Source: Escarpia spicata
Taxonomy: Eukaryota > Annelida > Polychaeta > Sabellida > Siboglinidae
Length of the DNA stretch: 64,000 nucleotides
Direction: 5' to 3'
NCBI GenBank assembly: GCA_963995525.1
Contig: OZ023205.1
Coordinates: 57,936,800-58,000,799, forward strand
Under the pieces are notes generated by a model. That model did not search any database, was not told where the DNA came from, and worked only from the letters and a program-made list of their open reading frames with translations. Below are positions 22,871-37,300 of the stretch, piece after piece (within the stretch, counting starts at the first letter, position 1; each line of letters starts with the position of its first letter). A program made the translations under genes and the position numbers.

Positions 22871-25800
22871 ATCATGCGAAGTGAAAATGTAATGTAAATT
22901 ATTTGTGAAAATATAAACCAGTGATAAAAAAAGAATAATTTAGAAATATGAAACGTGGCATGAAAAGTATAATAACAGTCCTCATGATACATAGAGAACT
23001 TAAACAAGTAAAATGCTGCTGTCAGTGTATCAACAGATTGTTGTTGCAAAATGTGAAAAGGCTTTCAGTACCATTACTTCATCACAAACTTGTGCTGTGG
23101 TACATAACAAGTACCTGGTGTACGTTGCAAGAACTCAGCTGGCTGCCACTGACTATCAGCAACACAAAGACAATGAAACCCTACCACTGTAACAATGCTG
23201 GATAATTGATGTATTTTGTCATAGACACTGCTAAAAGTTAAAGTTGAATTGAATACAAATACAGGGTATTATTGACTTTTAATAAATGTGTCAACACATA
23301 TAAAATATAATACATGTCAGAGCCATGTTAATTGTCACTTTGTCTCCGGTATAGGTAGATGTGGATGTACAGCAAAATGTCAGGAGGCTGGTATGCAGTA
23401 CCATCGAAGACAGCGAACACATACAGTGATGTCATCGATATCCAAACCGATGTAGTTCACCGAAGAATGCTCGACACTGAACCTGTCTCACGAGCTAGTC
23501 AGGCGTCACCATATTCGTATGTCGAGCAACCTGCATTCTACATTGCTTTTTAGTCAGTTAAGCTAACTGACTGACCTGGAAGCCAGTGTACACCCCATCG
23601 GCACTGGAGAATCTGTCATGGATGCAACACATGACACAATTGGGATCAGTCGGTGGACATTCACATGACAAACCATTAATATACAGAATGCTGCATGGCT
23701 GTAGAATCTTGTCCGAGATCCTGGACAAATACAGCTGCCCAGTATGCCATATTAACTTGGAGAACTAGTGATATTAAGCACACTAGTCCAATCTCCTGTA
23801 AAGAAAAGCATATATTCAGTAAACAAAAACAGGTATTATTGTAGTGCTGGTAGTAAATAATTATGGAATGTTCATTCTCATAATCAGTAAATGTAAAATA
23901 ATGTTTCATGTGTGACCTGCAGCTTTTCACAAGAAAAACGGCAGCAAGAAATGTGCTACTACAGCTGCATCTATACATGTTGATATCTTAGGAACAGTCA
24001 GTGTTTACTGGGGTTGTTCTGGAGGAGGGAGAGGGTTGGTTGATACAGCATGCAGACATTAGTTGAATGTGCTCTTTTTCAAAACAGTGAAAAATGTAAA
24101 CTATTTTGTATTTATAATGTGTTCATTGTCATTACATGAATTACTAATTTTTCAATTTCATTACAGTGATGCCTGATCTTAGTCAATTTTATAGACTGAT
24201 TTGAATTCTGCTAATCAGTAAAGCATCAGTAAAGAGCATTTATATTTTTTGTTTTGTTTTCAGTATACAAATTCATGTCAATGTCTGCCATGTGTAACTA
24301 CTACACATATTCATGTTTGACATTTTAAGGTTCTGCCTGAAGTTGAATGGTCAAGGTGAATGTTGGAAATTACAAAATGAGGTGTTATTGTGATGCCAAC
24401 AGTACTCGCCAAGTATTCAAAGGTTCATAACATGTATGTTTACCTTCTTCAAAAATGAACAATTTATTTTATAAACTTATTTTTAAGTCATCGCCGTATG
24501 CTAAATACTTTTAAAGGTGTATTAATATGTCTGGGTATAATATAAGTGCAGAAGTAAACTTAGTTTTCCACGTCCAAGATGTTATTATTAAAATGTGTAT
24601 GAAAACATATATGTAAATTTGCACATAAAATTTTTTGGATAACTTATATTATTGATTGTTATAAATTTGAAATTACCTGGATTGATCAAATGTGGGCCTC
24701 CCGCAGACTATGTATCCTCCCTGTGTCTGCCTCCTCTCATTCCCATTCTTGGGTTGCAGTGTGGCCTGGCGACATCATAATTCAAGTTACGTATTATGCA
24801 TTCATATATGTAGTGAGAATATATACACATATTGGTAGAAGAATAGCTGGCATATGTCAGTTGAAAGGTATCACAGGATACCAATTACATAAACTATAGC
24901 CAGGCACCAAGGACCACAACAGAAACAAGTGCGAGCATTATCTTGTTTAATCTTTATATATGGTGTACTTTAACTGTATTTATATTTTATGTATTTACAC
25001 GTTTACATTTTTATATTTAATAAAATAATCATCACCATCATGGTCGTCAATATAACAAATCTCAATTATTTTGCATAAACTACAATGCAAATCAACAACA
25101 TTCTGCACTAATAGTATCAAAATATGCATCACAAAACACTGTTTTAATAATTATGATCACCAATATAATACTCCCGTATTTGACGTTCTGTTGCACGAAA
25201 TTACGGATGCTCCCTGACTAAGTTACTTGCACGATCAACAGGGGCCTATTGCCAAACCAATGGTATTTGTAATTTCGCAGCCTCACGTCATCTATTCTCT
25301 ACATGTATTGTCGCAATAACATAGTTTATTACCAAGATCCTACGTAACCAAATACAAATTACAATGCATATCAAATATCATGCTCGTTGACACAGCCTCT
25401 GACTGAATATCTGGCTGATAATATGGTCATGCCTTCATCAAGTTCAACTTCATGGACCTGGTGACTGGCCCTTAGTCTGCTTAGACAGTCTTAGTCTTAG
25501 AGTTAGACTGCTTTGAGTCGAGTGTTGACGTTCGCAAGTTGCAATTCTCGTTGAATTAATACGCGGCTACGCGTTCTTGTCGCTAAATGCAATAGTGTAG
25601 TATACGTACCTTCGTACAACCACTTTGGAATCTTCTTCTTGACACACCAAAGCACGTGTATGTTGTTATTGTTTTCGAATGCGTGGGATGCCGATCTCGC
25701 GTAGAGCACGTGACCGAAATGGCGCAGGAGGTCGACAGCACAATTGGCTTTCGCCAGCTATACCCGATGTAACGACAAATCTAGTTTTTTTACGATTAAA

Positions 25801-26090
25801 AAAACAAGTACGCATTTTTTATTAAACCGACTGTGCACACTAGTTAAACTATTCACACATTACACATTTGGACCTAAAAGAACCGGATTGGCGATGGGCA
25901 AACGAATTGATTGAGGACCTTTAAGCGAGACTACACCTGCTGATCAATTATTATAAAGAGTCCGGCAGATGGCGAGGGTAACAGTGCTTCGTTATCCAAA
26001 AGAGGGCGTCACAAATTCAACATACCTTGTGACTTCCGGGTGAAATCAAATTTAGTGTGGGAACCAGGTATATTAAATACGTTATACACT
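22871..26090. other. Intergenic DNA upstream of ADAM17
   Basis: No supported gene. From about 25,500 the DNA becomes less AT-rich with more CpG, as expected near the promoter of the + strand gene that starts at 26,091. I see no convincing TATA box or initiator. 24,690-24,780 has a slightly GC-rich repeat-like look without clear ends. Confidence 0.4.
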
Positions 26091-26145
26091 ATGTACTATT
26101 TAATAATTACATTCCTATGCTGCTGTAGCCTCCGAGTAACAACAG
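26091..26145 (+). CDS. ADAM17: ADAM17 exon 1: signal peptide
   Basis: ATG 26,091 opens a short hydrophobic, cysteine-rich stretch ([18 protein letters not shown]) that ends at a GTAAGT donor, phase 1. I chose this start because it is a signal peptide that joins in phase to the prodomain exon; the 5' UTR extent is unknown. Confidence 0.75.
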
Positions 26146-29100
26146 GTAAGTTATTATGTTAAATCGTGCACTTTGCTGCCTTCCCTCAAAGTCATACTCG
26201 GTAAATTTCTGAAATCAACACTGACATTCGATCGTGGTTATTAATAACTGCCTATTACTAATATGATACACAGGACAGGTACAATATAGACAGTGTTGAG
26301 TGTAGTGTACGGTACAGTTGCTATTCGGATAAATCGCAGTAAAATGCTCACCAAGGAACTGAAAAGGTGACAATATTAAGATGCTTGTACTTAGTTCGTT
26401 TTATTACGGCTTTTTGACAAACTGTCGCAATGTTAATTATTGTTACCTCGTTTTGGCCGCCGTTTTATCGGGTACCGCCCGTTTCATCCACGGCCAAGTA
26501 AATTATTAACTGATACAACACACTCACTCATGTCGGCCACTGGGGTCGAACATTAGTGACTTCAATCATCCGTCTCCAGTTCCTTCTGTCTGCCATTGCC
26601 ATCTTCAGCTCCTCCATCTCTAGACCCACATCTTCCTTTAAGCAGTTGATGTAAGTTGCTGCTTGTCTTCCTGCCTTGATTCTTCCATGTGTCGGTTGCC
26701 ACAAGATGGTCTTAGATACCATTTCATCCTTATGTCTGTAGCAGTGTCCGGCAAATCTCAGTCGTCTTCTTATTTTATCAGTGACTACACATTCCACTGT
26801 ATAGTTCTACGTTTGTTAAATGCTGTTGCCAGTGAATGTTAAATGCGACTGGAAGCATTCTTGTAAAACTTCCGTCTATTTGTGATACAAATATCCATTA
26901 TATTAATTTAAATTTAATACAACTTGAGGATAAAAGAAATAGAAACACAAAATCCAATGACACTCCATCATAAGTACTCAATATTATCTATTATTTAATT
27001 TTAAAATTACTGAATTGCCAGTTATATAATAACAACATTGAATAACATAATGTAAAATAGTATATAATGATGCTAAATAGACTTTCCATGAAGCTCATGC
27101 ATTGTATTTTATTTATTTTATTGTTTTGTTGTACTACTTTACTTACTTTATTTAGTTCTAATTGTGTCGTGTATAGCTATTACTTAATGTCCTGCTTTTA
27201 CTAGTTTTAGTCATAATTGTTGCAGAGCATTTTTATTAATTGCGTGATGTATTTGTATTTTGCAGCATCTCCATTGGATGACATCTTGCTGAGATATGAA
27301 ACCCTTGACCAGTCTCAGTTTCATCACAAACTGATGAAGCGCAGTGCAGAAAATGGTAGACCGGGGGTTAGACATGTACAGTTTGACTCACAAGGACGGT
27401 GAGGGAATTGGTTATATATTTGCATATTATTTGTGGCTGCTTGCAATGGTTTGCACCATAAGGTACATTTCACCAACTGAGGAAAAGCCCAAAATATACA
27501 TTCGCAGGGATTGTAGACTGCTGGTGACATAGTGTTGTTGATAACATGGTCACTATATATATATATATATATGAACCCATCATGTGGATGGATAAGAAAT
27601 TGAGGAGTTTTTTTTGCTCTTGACTGCACCGTACCTATTTGGACTGGTAAAATTTCCGGGCACATGATGCATGGCGCTGTCATGATGGGCAAAAATATTA
27701 TCCTGCATTAGTCCCTGGCAGGCATGAAAGTAAAATGTTTGCATATTTAGAAACAACAAACAGTTTACTACCAGTTTGAATAACGCATCTTGCAGTTGGT
27801 GTCTTAAAAAGTGTTTCTGTTGTGTGCGTTTTGTATTGAATGGCATATGATTTGAAAAATAAATGTACCCAACTTTGGTGTCACCCGTCTTAAAACTTTG
27901 AATTTTGCGGCTCGGTTAATTCAACCATCCGTAACATTGCAACAGATTGACTAATACAAGGATGTCACTGGTATCATTGTAAAACTTTAAAATACATGTT
28001 GCCCTTTTATATGGTGCTCTTTACTCCACACTGTCAACATGTACCTTTGAGTCTGAACTGCCGTGATGTGTCACATTTAGGTAGTCGTTGCATGTGCGGT
28101 GTGACAGAGGATTATATCTTCCATAATACTGTTGTGATTGCTATGGCAATTTAACCAGTACAGTTCCATTAAGACAACATATGTCTCCTTTCCTGCAGGC
28201 ATTTTAATCTCTACCTTCAATTGCGGCAGAACTTATTTTCACCAGACTTCAGACTGGTTACCGTGGATGAAAATAACAAAGAAGAGGAGATGAAACTGGA
28301 CTTGGATCACTTTTATGAGGGAGTTATAGAGGGTGAGTCACATAGACTGAGTGGCTCACGCATTTTGACTTAATAACACAATGCAGTCAGTGCACTGCAT
28401 TTGAGTTGATAGCTTTATGCTATGGCACAGTCATAGATATATAGTTGGGTGGAGTCCCACAAGAGGGCAGGACTGAGGGATGTTCCCCACCAGAGGGGAG
28501 TGTTATTGAATGAAGTCATGTGACTAGAGTTAGCCAACCAAGTGAGGAAAGTTATATAAATAGGGAATGAGGGGGAACTCGTGGTTTTTGCCGGTAAGTC
28601 TAGTGGTGTGGCTCTTGATTCTGTTAGTGGACGGCGAAGCCACATGCAGCTTCAGTCGTGTTGAACCATAATATTCTATTTAATATAATTATGCTCTTTG
28701 TAATTTATACTTCTTTTTGTTATCTTGTACGATGGGTAAAAATTACTGCTTGTTACATATATTTTTTATTTGTAGGATAATCTTAATAGCATACAGTTTA
28801 AGGGTAGCCACTGGTCTTAAATTGATTTTTTCCCATTTTAGGATTTCTTTATTTTCCAATAGGCTAACATGTGTAGCATTCTCAGTAAGTTGTATTTTTC
28901 AAGATTCTGATTACAAATACCTATAATCAGATTATGTATACCTGCCCGTACTGTTTAAAATATGATGTTCATATTTTATTATATTTGCCATTTTCTCAAA
29001 ACAATATTTTTGACTATTTGTGACACCAGCAAAAATTATTTTGGGAAAATTACACAAGATAGAGAATTGATTTTTTTTTCAATTCTAGGAATGTTCTAGG

Positions 29101-31164
29101 TGCAATGAGCTATTTTGGATGTCATAGATTTATTATAAGAGTTTGTAAACAAGGGTCAACCAATTAGACAATTTTAAAAAATCTTCACCTGAACAGCGCT
29201 GTTCATAAACCACTTGAGGTCAGAGCCCAAAACCACCTCATTGCGCAAAGTAACAATCCGACAAACACTTTATTGCTTTATTGCAATATTATGATGGTAT
29301 TTGCTATCACTGTGAATAAATTTTTTTTCCCATGGGGGCATGCATCCATAGGAACAGTTATGCAAATTAGCAAATTTTTCACCCGTTCAACAACCCTCAC
29401 CCAACTAATATAATCCTCAAATTTTATGAAGATATGAAGAGTTTTCACCAAGATATGGCCGGTAGTTACTTTAGGACCAGCGGCTACCCTTAATCCCCTA
29501 AACTGATGTTGGCCATTTCATGTTTAAGAAATGAAATAGGGATTGGTGTGAAAATACAATGTATTTCTCCACATCTGTCAATTCTCACAGTAACCACATT
29601 CCAATGGCAAAAAATATTAAATGTGGCCAAATGGAATACCATTTATCAAGTATAATTGTTGTGGTGACATAGATGAACCGAACACGTCAGAGGTACACGC
29701 CTACTGGGAGGAAGATGGAACAATGACCGCCACAATTAAAACAAACAGTGATGTCTACTATGTCGAGGTAAGTCATTTTAAGTGAAAGTCAAAACCATTT
29801 ATTCAAACAAATTGATCTTGTACAAATTAAATATGTACAAAGCATGTTGGTGAAAAGTTTGAAAGGAGAAACGTTGAAGTAAAAATACTTATAAAGTCAA
29901 GTTTCTCTTTTGTTGAAATTTTTTAGCAGCTTTTTACATGATCTTAATTCCATTAGTGATACAGACACGGCTCTAAAAATTACCTATGTTTTGGAAAACT
30001 ATTACCAAACTGTACTTTATGACACTAAATCTGCTTACAATAACTTTCAAATAAATATGTGCTAATGTGTGCTTTAAATCGGTGAAACGAGCAAGTATTT
30101 TCAGTCAGAGATCTTTACAGTTCATTTTACAGTACTAAAATAGCATAACTATTTAAAAATATGGCACAAATACTCAGACACCGACTAACAAATTCGACAC
30201 ACCAATGAACAACATCGCCAGCATTCATGTTTCTTTTCACTGAATTGAACTTTTTACTTACACTTGTTAGTACAACTTCTAGCAACAATTCCATGTCTGT
30301 GTCACCAGCTTTGGCCATGTCTGTGTCACCAGCTTTGGCCATGTCTGTATCACCAGCTTTGGCCATGTCTGTGTCACCAGCTTTGGCCATGTCTGTGTCA
30401 CCAGCTTTGGCCATTGTGTTGACCGTTCATAGCATGATGATCACTGATTCCTGATTTGTTATTATGATCAATCATTGACCGATCATAGATTAGTTACAGA
30501 TAAACTAACAATCGCTCATTGAAATTGTGCAAATTCCTAACGCTAACTGCATGTATAAGATAGGTACATTTTCTAGTTAAAAACAACTACTGGTTATAGG
30601 TTTACTAGTTTTTGTAGGTTCTGTAATGAACAAATACAGTGATGATTGGTTTTGTCGGATTCTTTCAGCCATCTTGGCGACATCTGCCAAAATCGAGCAA
30701 TTACAGTATGATCTCGTACAAGGCTTCTGACATGAAGATAGCAGACAATCTGGGGTAAGGAGTTAACTGTGGAAACCACAGAGGTCTCCTAGCAAATTAG
30801 CACTAGTACTGGCTTTGTAGTATTAAGTAATACTACTAATACAGTATTGTATTAGCTCGAACTTTTCAATGTATTTGTCTCACATGCTGTATCTTCATGT
30901 ACTAGTTATATCTTCATGATCATATTTGTATAACATTATTATAGTGCTGTGTCTTCATGGTACCATTTTATAAATATCTTCATTATCATAACATGGTACC
31001 AGTTTATAAATATCTTCATTATCATAGCATGGTACCAGTTTATAAATATCTTCATTATCATAGCATGGTACCAGTTTATAAATATCTTCATTATCATAGC
31101 ATAGAACTAATATAACATCATTATCATAGTTCTAAATCTTCATTACCACTGTTTCCACTGTGTG

Positions 31165-31199
<35 letters not shown>

Positions 31200-31250
31200 C
31201 CATTGTGTGCATGTGTGTGTGTGTGTGTTTCCATTGTGTGCATGTGTATG

Positions 31251-31307
<57 letters not shown>

Positions 31308-34300
31308 CCATTGTGTGCATGTGTATGCGTGTGTGTGTGTGTGTTTCCACTGTGTGCGTGTGTATGCGTAAGTGTTCACTTGCACACTCATGATGCATGG
31401 ACAGTCATGGGGCAGTGTCAGTGTTACACTTTGTGTTGCAGGGAAACTCACCATGGGAATTCTAGTTACTGCAGCTTTATAAAAATAGACGACTACGAAT
31501 CACCAGATGGAGCCAGTGAACAGACGTCTGACATCCCAGGTAGGGCATCTGTCTGCCAGTCTGTAATCACGAATAGGGCATCTGTCTGTCAGTCTTTTAC
31601 TCCAGGCACACTTGCTGGCACACCAATCACAGATTTATAGTGTCGGTCATCAACATAACATGCACATAAACCAGAATTTCAGTCATTAGTCAGTAGAGCC
31701 AGAGCATTTACAAGCCCTTTTGTTCATTAGCCTACTTTGGAATGTATGCTCTGCCAGTTAAACGTTACCATTTTTGCAGATATCATTGTAAAAAATCGCA
31801 CACTAATATTAATAGGTCATCTAAAAATGAAACAGATAAATGTATCTGAAAACTAGTGTTGCAGTGTCTTTTTGGCCAATAACTACTGTGGTGACACGTG
31901 TATCTCGCAGCCACCTGCCTACATTGATTGATCATGTGTTTCCATCTTACCAGAGTCTGACAGAGAACGGAGCAGGGAGAAACGATCATCTTCCGAGAAG
32001 TATCCCGCGAAGAACACATGTCCTCTTCTGCTTGTGGCTGACTATCGCTTCGTCAAGAACATGGGCCAGGGCAGCGTGTCTAAGACAGCTATTTACTTGG
32101 TATTTCCTTGAAAACATTGGTCAATGCAGCATGTCTAAGACGGTTATATACTTGGTATGACAGTGAAAATATGGGCCAGGGCAGCGTTTCTAAGACGGCT
32201 ATTTATTTGGTATATTTTTGAAAACATGGGCCAAAGCAACGTGTCTAAGACATCTATTTACTTAGTATGTTTTTGAAGACATGGGTCAGGGCAGCGTGTC
32301 TAAACATCTATTTACTTGGTATGTCTTTAAAGACATGGGTCAGGGCAGCATGTCTAAGACGGCTATTTACTTGGTATGTCTTTGAAGACATGGGTCAGGG
32401 CAGCGTGTCTAAGACGGCCATTTACTTGGTATGTCTGAAGACATGGGCCAGGGCAGCATATCTAAAACATCTATTTACTTGGTATGTCGGTGAAGACATG
32501 GGCCAGGGCAGCGTGTCTAAATCATCTATTTACTTGCTATGTCAGTGAAAACATGGGCCAGGGCAGCGTGTCTAAGACGTCTATTTACTTGCAATGTCAG
32601 TTAAAGCATGGGCCAGGGCAGCGTGTCTAAGATGACTATTTACTTGGTATGTCAGTGAAAACATGGGCCAGGGCAGCGTATATAAGACATCTATTTACTT
32701 GGTATGTCAGTGAAAATATGGGCCAGGGCAGCGTATATAAGACGGCTATTTACTTGGTATGTCAGTGAAAACATGGGCCAGGGCAGCGTGTCTAAGACAT
32801 CTATTTACTTGGTATGTCAGTGAAAATATGGGCCAGGGCAGCGTATATAAGACAGCTATTTACTTGCTATGTCAATGAAAACATGGGCCAGGGCAGCGTG
32901 TCTAAGACGGCTATTTACTTGCTATGTCAGTGAAAACATGGGTCAGGGCAGCGTGTCTAAGACATCTACATGTGTATTTACTTGGTATGTCAGTGAAAAT
33001 ATGGGCCAGGGCAGCGTTTCTAAGACGGTTGTTTACTTGCTATGTCAGTGAAAACATGGGCCAGGGCAGCGTGTCTAAGACGACTATTTACTTGCTGTGT
33101 CAGTGAAAACATGGGCCAGGGCAGCGTGTCTAAGATGGCTATTTACTTGGTATGTCAGTGAAAACATGGTCCAGGGCAGCGTGTCTAAGACGGCTATTTA
33201 CTTGGTATGTCAGTGAAAATATGGGCCAGGGCAGCGTGTCTAAGCCAGTTATTTACTTGCTATGTCAGTGAAAACATGGACCAGGGCAGCATGTCTAAGA
33301 CGGCTATTTACTTGCTGTGTCAGTGAAAACATGGGCCAGGGCAGCGTGTCTAAGACGGCTATTTACTTGGTATGTCAGTGAAAACATAGTCCAGGGCAGC
33401 GTGTCTAAGATGGCTATTTACTTGGTATGTCAGTGAAAACAAGGGCCAGGGCAGCGTGTCTAAGACGTCTATTTACTTGGTATGTCAGTGAAAACATAGG
33501 CCAGGGCAGTGTGTCTAAGACAGCTATTTACTTGATACATTGTGTCACCGACAACACTATTTCCATGACACCCCATCTAAAGTAGCGCACCCTGGTGTTG
33601 ACAGGTTTCAAAATAAACGATCACTGTTAGTCCTTGAGCTCTAACTGTAGCGCAGCAGCACAGTGTTAAGAGCTTCAGACTCTCGACTGAGAGAACCCGG
33701 GTTTGAATCCTGTGCGGCGGTGTTGAACCTTGGGCAAGTTTGTTTACTTTACATTTCTTCAGTTCTCTCAGCTGTATGAATGGGTACCTGGCTATAGACA
33801 GTGGTGGATATTTGTGTACAAATAGTCTTCTCGCATTAATTGCAGCATGGCTGAATGTTTCCCAGAGAAGTCGAGATGGTGTTCGATTGAACGGGTCTGC
33901 CAGGGAGTAAAGTGTAATACGCTCTGAGCAATCCTGAGGACTGGATACTGCGCTATATAAGAATGCACCTTTTAAGGAGCAAAATCAGTTTAAAGAGCCA
34001 AATCAGCCTTATGATCTCTTAGGAGTGTCAGTGGAACAGTGCCCTATACTATCTCTTTCTTATTGCTTATGTATTTCTCTCACCAGATTGGCCTAATTGA
34101 GCGCGTCGACAAAATCTACAGAAGCACCAACTTCGGACCAGGCTATGAAAAACAGATGGGATTCGAAATCAAAGAGGTAAATATTATCTTTCTTTCTGAA
34201 AGATATTAGGAAAATTGACGGTTGATTGATGTAGCTGTGTGTACTGATGTCGTCAGAAGAAGAATGGTATTATTTTACAATCAAGTTGTACACAGCAATA

Positions 34301-37300
34301 CGTAAAATAAACCACAATTTTATATGTATAAACTAGTCCATTTTTACTGAAATCAGGGTCCAGAGACTGTTCTAAGACTGCTTTCACAGTCAAGGAAAAC
34401 CATTTCTAGATGCTAGAAGTTAATTAAAGTTAAAGAAAATAAATTGATCAAACAAATTAAATTTTTGTATAGAAGAAAGCAAACAAATAACTAATTCTAT
34501 ATATATATATGCATGTGTTTGTCTGCAGATATTCCAATTAAGCGTGTGTGTGTGTGTGTGCAACTGTCGGTCACTATCTAGTATACATATGCGACAGTTT
34601 GGGATTGCGTACGTGCGTGCGTGCGTGAGTGCATGTGTGTGTACATGCATTCATTGTAACTGTCAATTGCTATTTACTACGCATATGTGACAGTTTGGGG
34701 TTATACAAACAGCTCTTAATTTGTGGGCACTTGTCAATATTTGTGATTTAATTTGCCAGCTGCGAATTCACAAAACCTGGTCGACAATGGCTGGAGATAA
34801 ACTAAACTACAACATGAAGTCTGATACATGGGAGACTAAGGCACTTCTTGAAGTAAGTCTCCCTGTCTACTTCACTCAGCAATGGCAAAGTTAAGGTTTA
34901 ATAAAATCAACGATTTGGATCTTTCTGTCCTGTTCAGTTAAAAACCCAGCCAGTAGGGTTTGCAATAATTCAGAAGAAAGATAATCTGTTGTATGTGCTC
35001 CCAGAAATATCCCAAAAACTGTTTGAGGTTGTTGTTCTTTGTACTAGTAAAATATCCTTTACATGCATCTTGTTACTCAGATAGACATTAGCTTAGCACA
35101 AAGCAAGAATAAACGTGATGCATTGTAAGATTATATATTTATCTTCACTAGTGTGCTGGTGACACAATGTTTGCCTGGACTGTGTGCCAGTTTTAATGTG
35201 ATATTACAGCTGATTAACACAACCGACTACCATTGCAGTCATTTCATGTCAATCGTGTGTGTACATAAAAATGGTACACGTGTCTAGTAGACTTCGAGTC
35301 TCAGTTCATTGCTCTAAGGATGTCCGAGAACTGCTCACTGAAAGAGACATCACATGTACAAAATTCTAATTTGCAGATGTTTAGTCGGGATGTTCGCTTC
35401 AAGCAGTTTTGTCTCGCCCACCTGTTCACGTACCAGGCATTTGATGGCGGCGTTCTAGGACTTGCGTATATAGGCTCTGCTCGTCGCTACTCTGTCGGGG
35501 GTGTTTGTTCTCCAGGTGAATCTTCGCTGTTGTCTCTAATGCACCGTCCTGCCTACACGGTGCAAAAGCACCACTCACCACATGCCAGCATTATGTCTCA
35601 TTTTGTAACATAATGAAAAATGAAAAATTTTCAGCAGTTAGTTATTACAGCAATGATGTTTTGTTTTGCGCATTGCTGATTTTTTTTTGGGATTCTGTGA
35701 TATGTTTGGGCCAAAGTATGAGTCCTGTTGAGAGATGCTTACTCTTGTGATTACGTTTTCTGTTGTAAACAGTTATTACATAGTCTGTTAGAAGCTGTGC
35801 TATGTCAGAGTGTTCTTGCTGGGGATTTTGTTGGCAATTTTTGGTAAGCCTTTGCTTAGCATTCACTAAATTTTTGAGTCCAAATTTCACACGAATCATT
35901 CACAGCATTAATCTTTGCGCTAATTTATAAAAAGAAAATGTGTGGTTCAAGCGGCTCTAATTCTGTTGTAAACTGCTGGGAATATTTGCGTGTTCTTAAT
36001 ACGTTGAAGACATTGTTATGCCTGTTTAAGACATGTGCACTTAGTGCTGGCAGGTGTGAGTGGATGTGTCTACACTGTGGCTGTATAGTGCGGACACTGT
36101 CCATCATGTACGTGTCATGTACGTGTCACTGAGGTCCACACTGAAGCTGGTCATACAAGTGACACGCTCAGAGTCTGTTGTCCAAGTTGAAATATTTCTT
36201 TTCATTTCAGGCTTTTAGTTATGATGCCACTCTGTCCCACTATTGTCTTGCACACTTGTTCACGGCCCTCGTAAACAAAGATGGCATCCTGGGGCTGTCC
36301 TATGTCGCATCCACCCAGCGCTACAACCCCGGGGGCATCTGTTCTCAAGGTGACAACATCACACTCGTGTTTGCTGCTTTACCTACTGCCTGAGGCATGC
36401 CACCCCTAGTGTCCTAAGTCATGCCATCCTTAGTGCCCCAAGTCATGCCATCCCTAGTGCCCCAAGTCATGCCACCCATAGTGCCCCAAGTCATGCCACC
36501 CTTACTACTGTGTATTCCCTGCTTTCTATTCCACTGCCCCAAGTCATACCACTCTTGCATAATTGTAGTTCACTATCATGACACCAAGTCGTGTCAGCTA
36601 TATGCTTGGTATTTCACTGTCCCAATCATGTCACCTCACTGCTAAACATCCGACAACCCCAAGTCATGCCACCCCTATGCTTAACATCCCACAACCCCAA
36701 GGCATGTCACCCCTATTCTTAACATCCCACAACCCCAAGGCATGTCACCCCTATATTTAACGTACTGCTGCCCCAAGTCATTCCACCCCCATGTTTAGCA
36801 TTCCGCAGCCCCAAGTCATGCCACCCATATGCTTAGCATCCTGCTGCCCCAAGTCATGCCACCCCCATGTTTAGCATCCCACAGCCCCTAGTTATGCCAC
36901 CCCTATGCTTAACATCTCACTGCTCAAAGTCATGCCACCCCTATGCTTAGCATCCCATAGTACTAAGTCATGCCACCTCCCAGTGCTAAGTATCCCGCTG
37001 CCAGTACTCACCTAGTCTTGCTGTCTCCAATGGGTACTAACATTTACTGGGTCAAGGTCGACTTCTCACATGTGATAACCCAAACTTACAATTTCACACA
37101 GTTGGACTGAAATCAGTTCAGGAATTTTATCTAGCGATGGTGAAGACTGACATATTCCACGGAGTACCCAATGCATAGTTCAACAAGAATAACAAGACAT
37201 GGATAATTTGAAAACACACTATTTGACTTTAATACACATGCAAACTCTTTAAATGTGTAACAGTCAGCAACTTTGCTAAAATCATTAGGCAAATGATAAA

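Noticed and set aside
30127..30414. Minus-strand frame with repeated MAKAGDTD
   Set aside because: Produced by the 24-bp intronic minisatellite; the length is a multiple of three by chance.
31132..31640. Cys/Val- and His/Thr-repeat frames
   Set aside because: Translation of a TG/CA microsatellite; only the part 31,442-31,539 is a real exon (ADAM17 exon 6).
32267..33106. Frames reading [16 protein letters not shown] in series
   Set aside because: Not a separate gene; these are copies of the exon 7 end in the 55-bp array.
33700..33725. tRNA gene candidate at the B-box of the SINE
   Set aside because: A- and B-box-like parts belong to a SINE head; no cloverleaf with an acceptor stem is formed and the same head recurs at 39,605.
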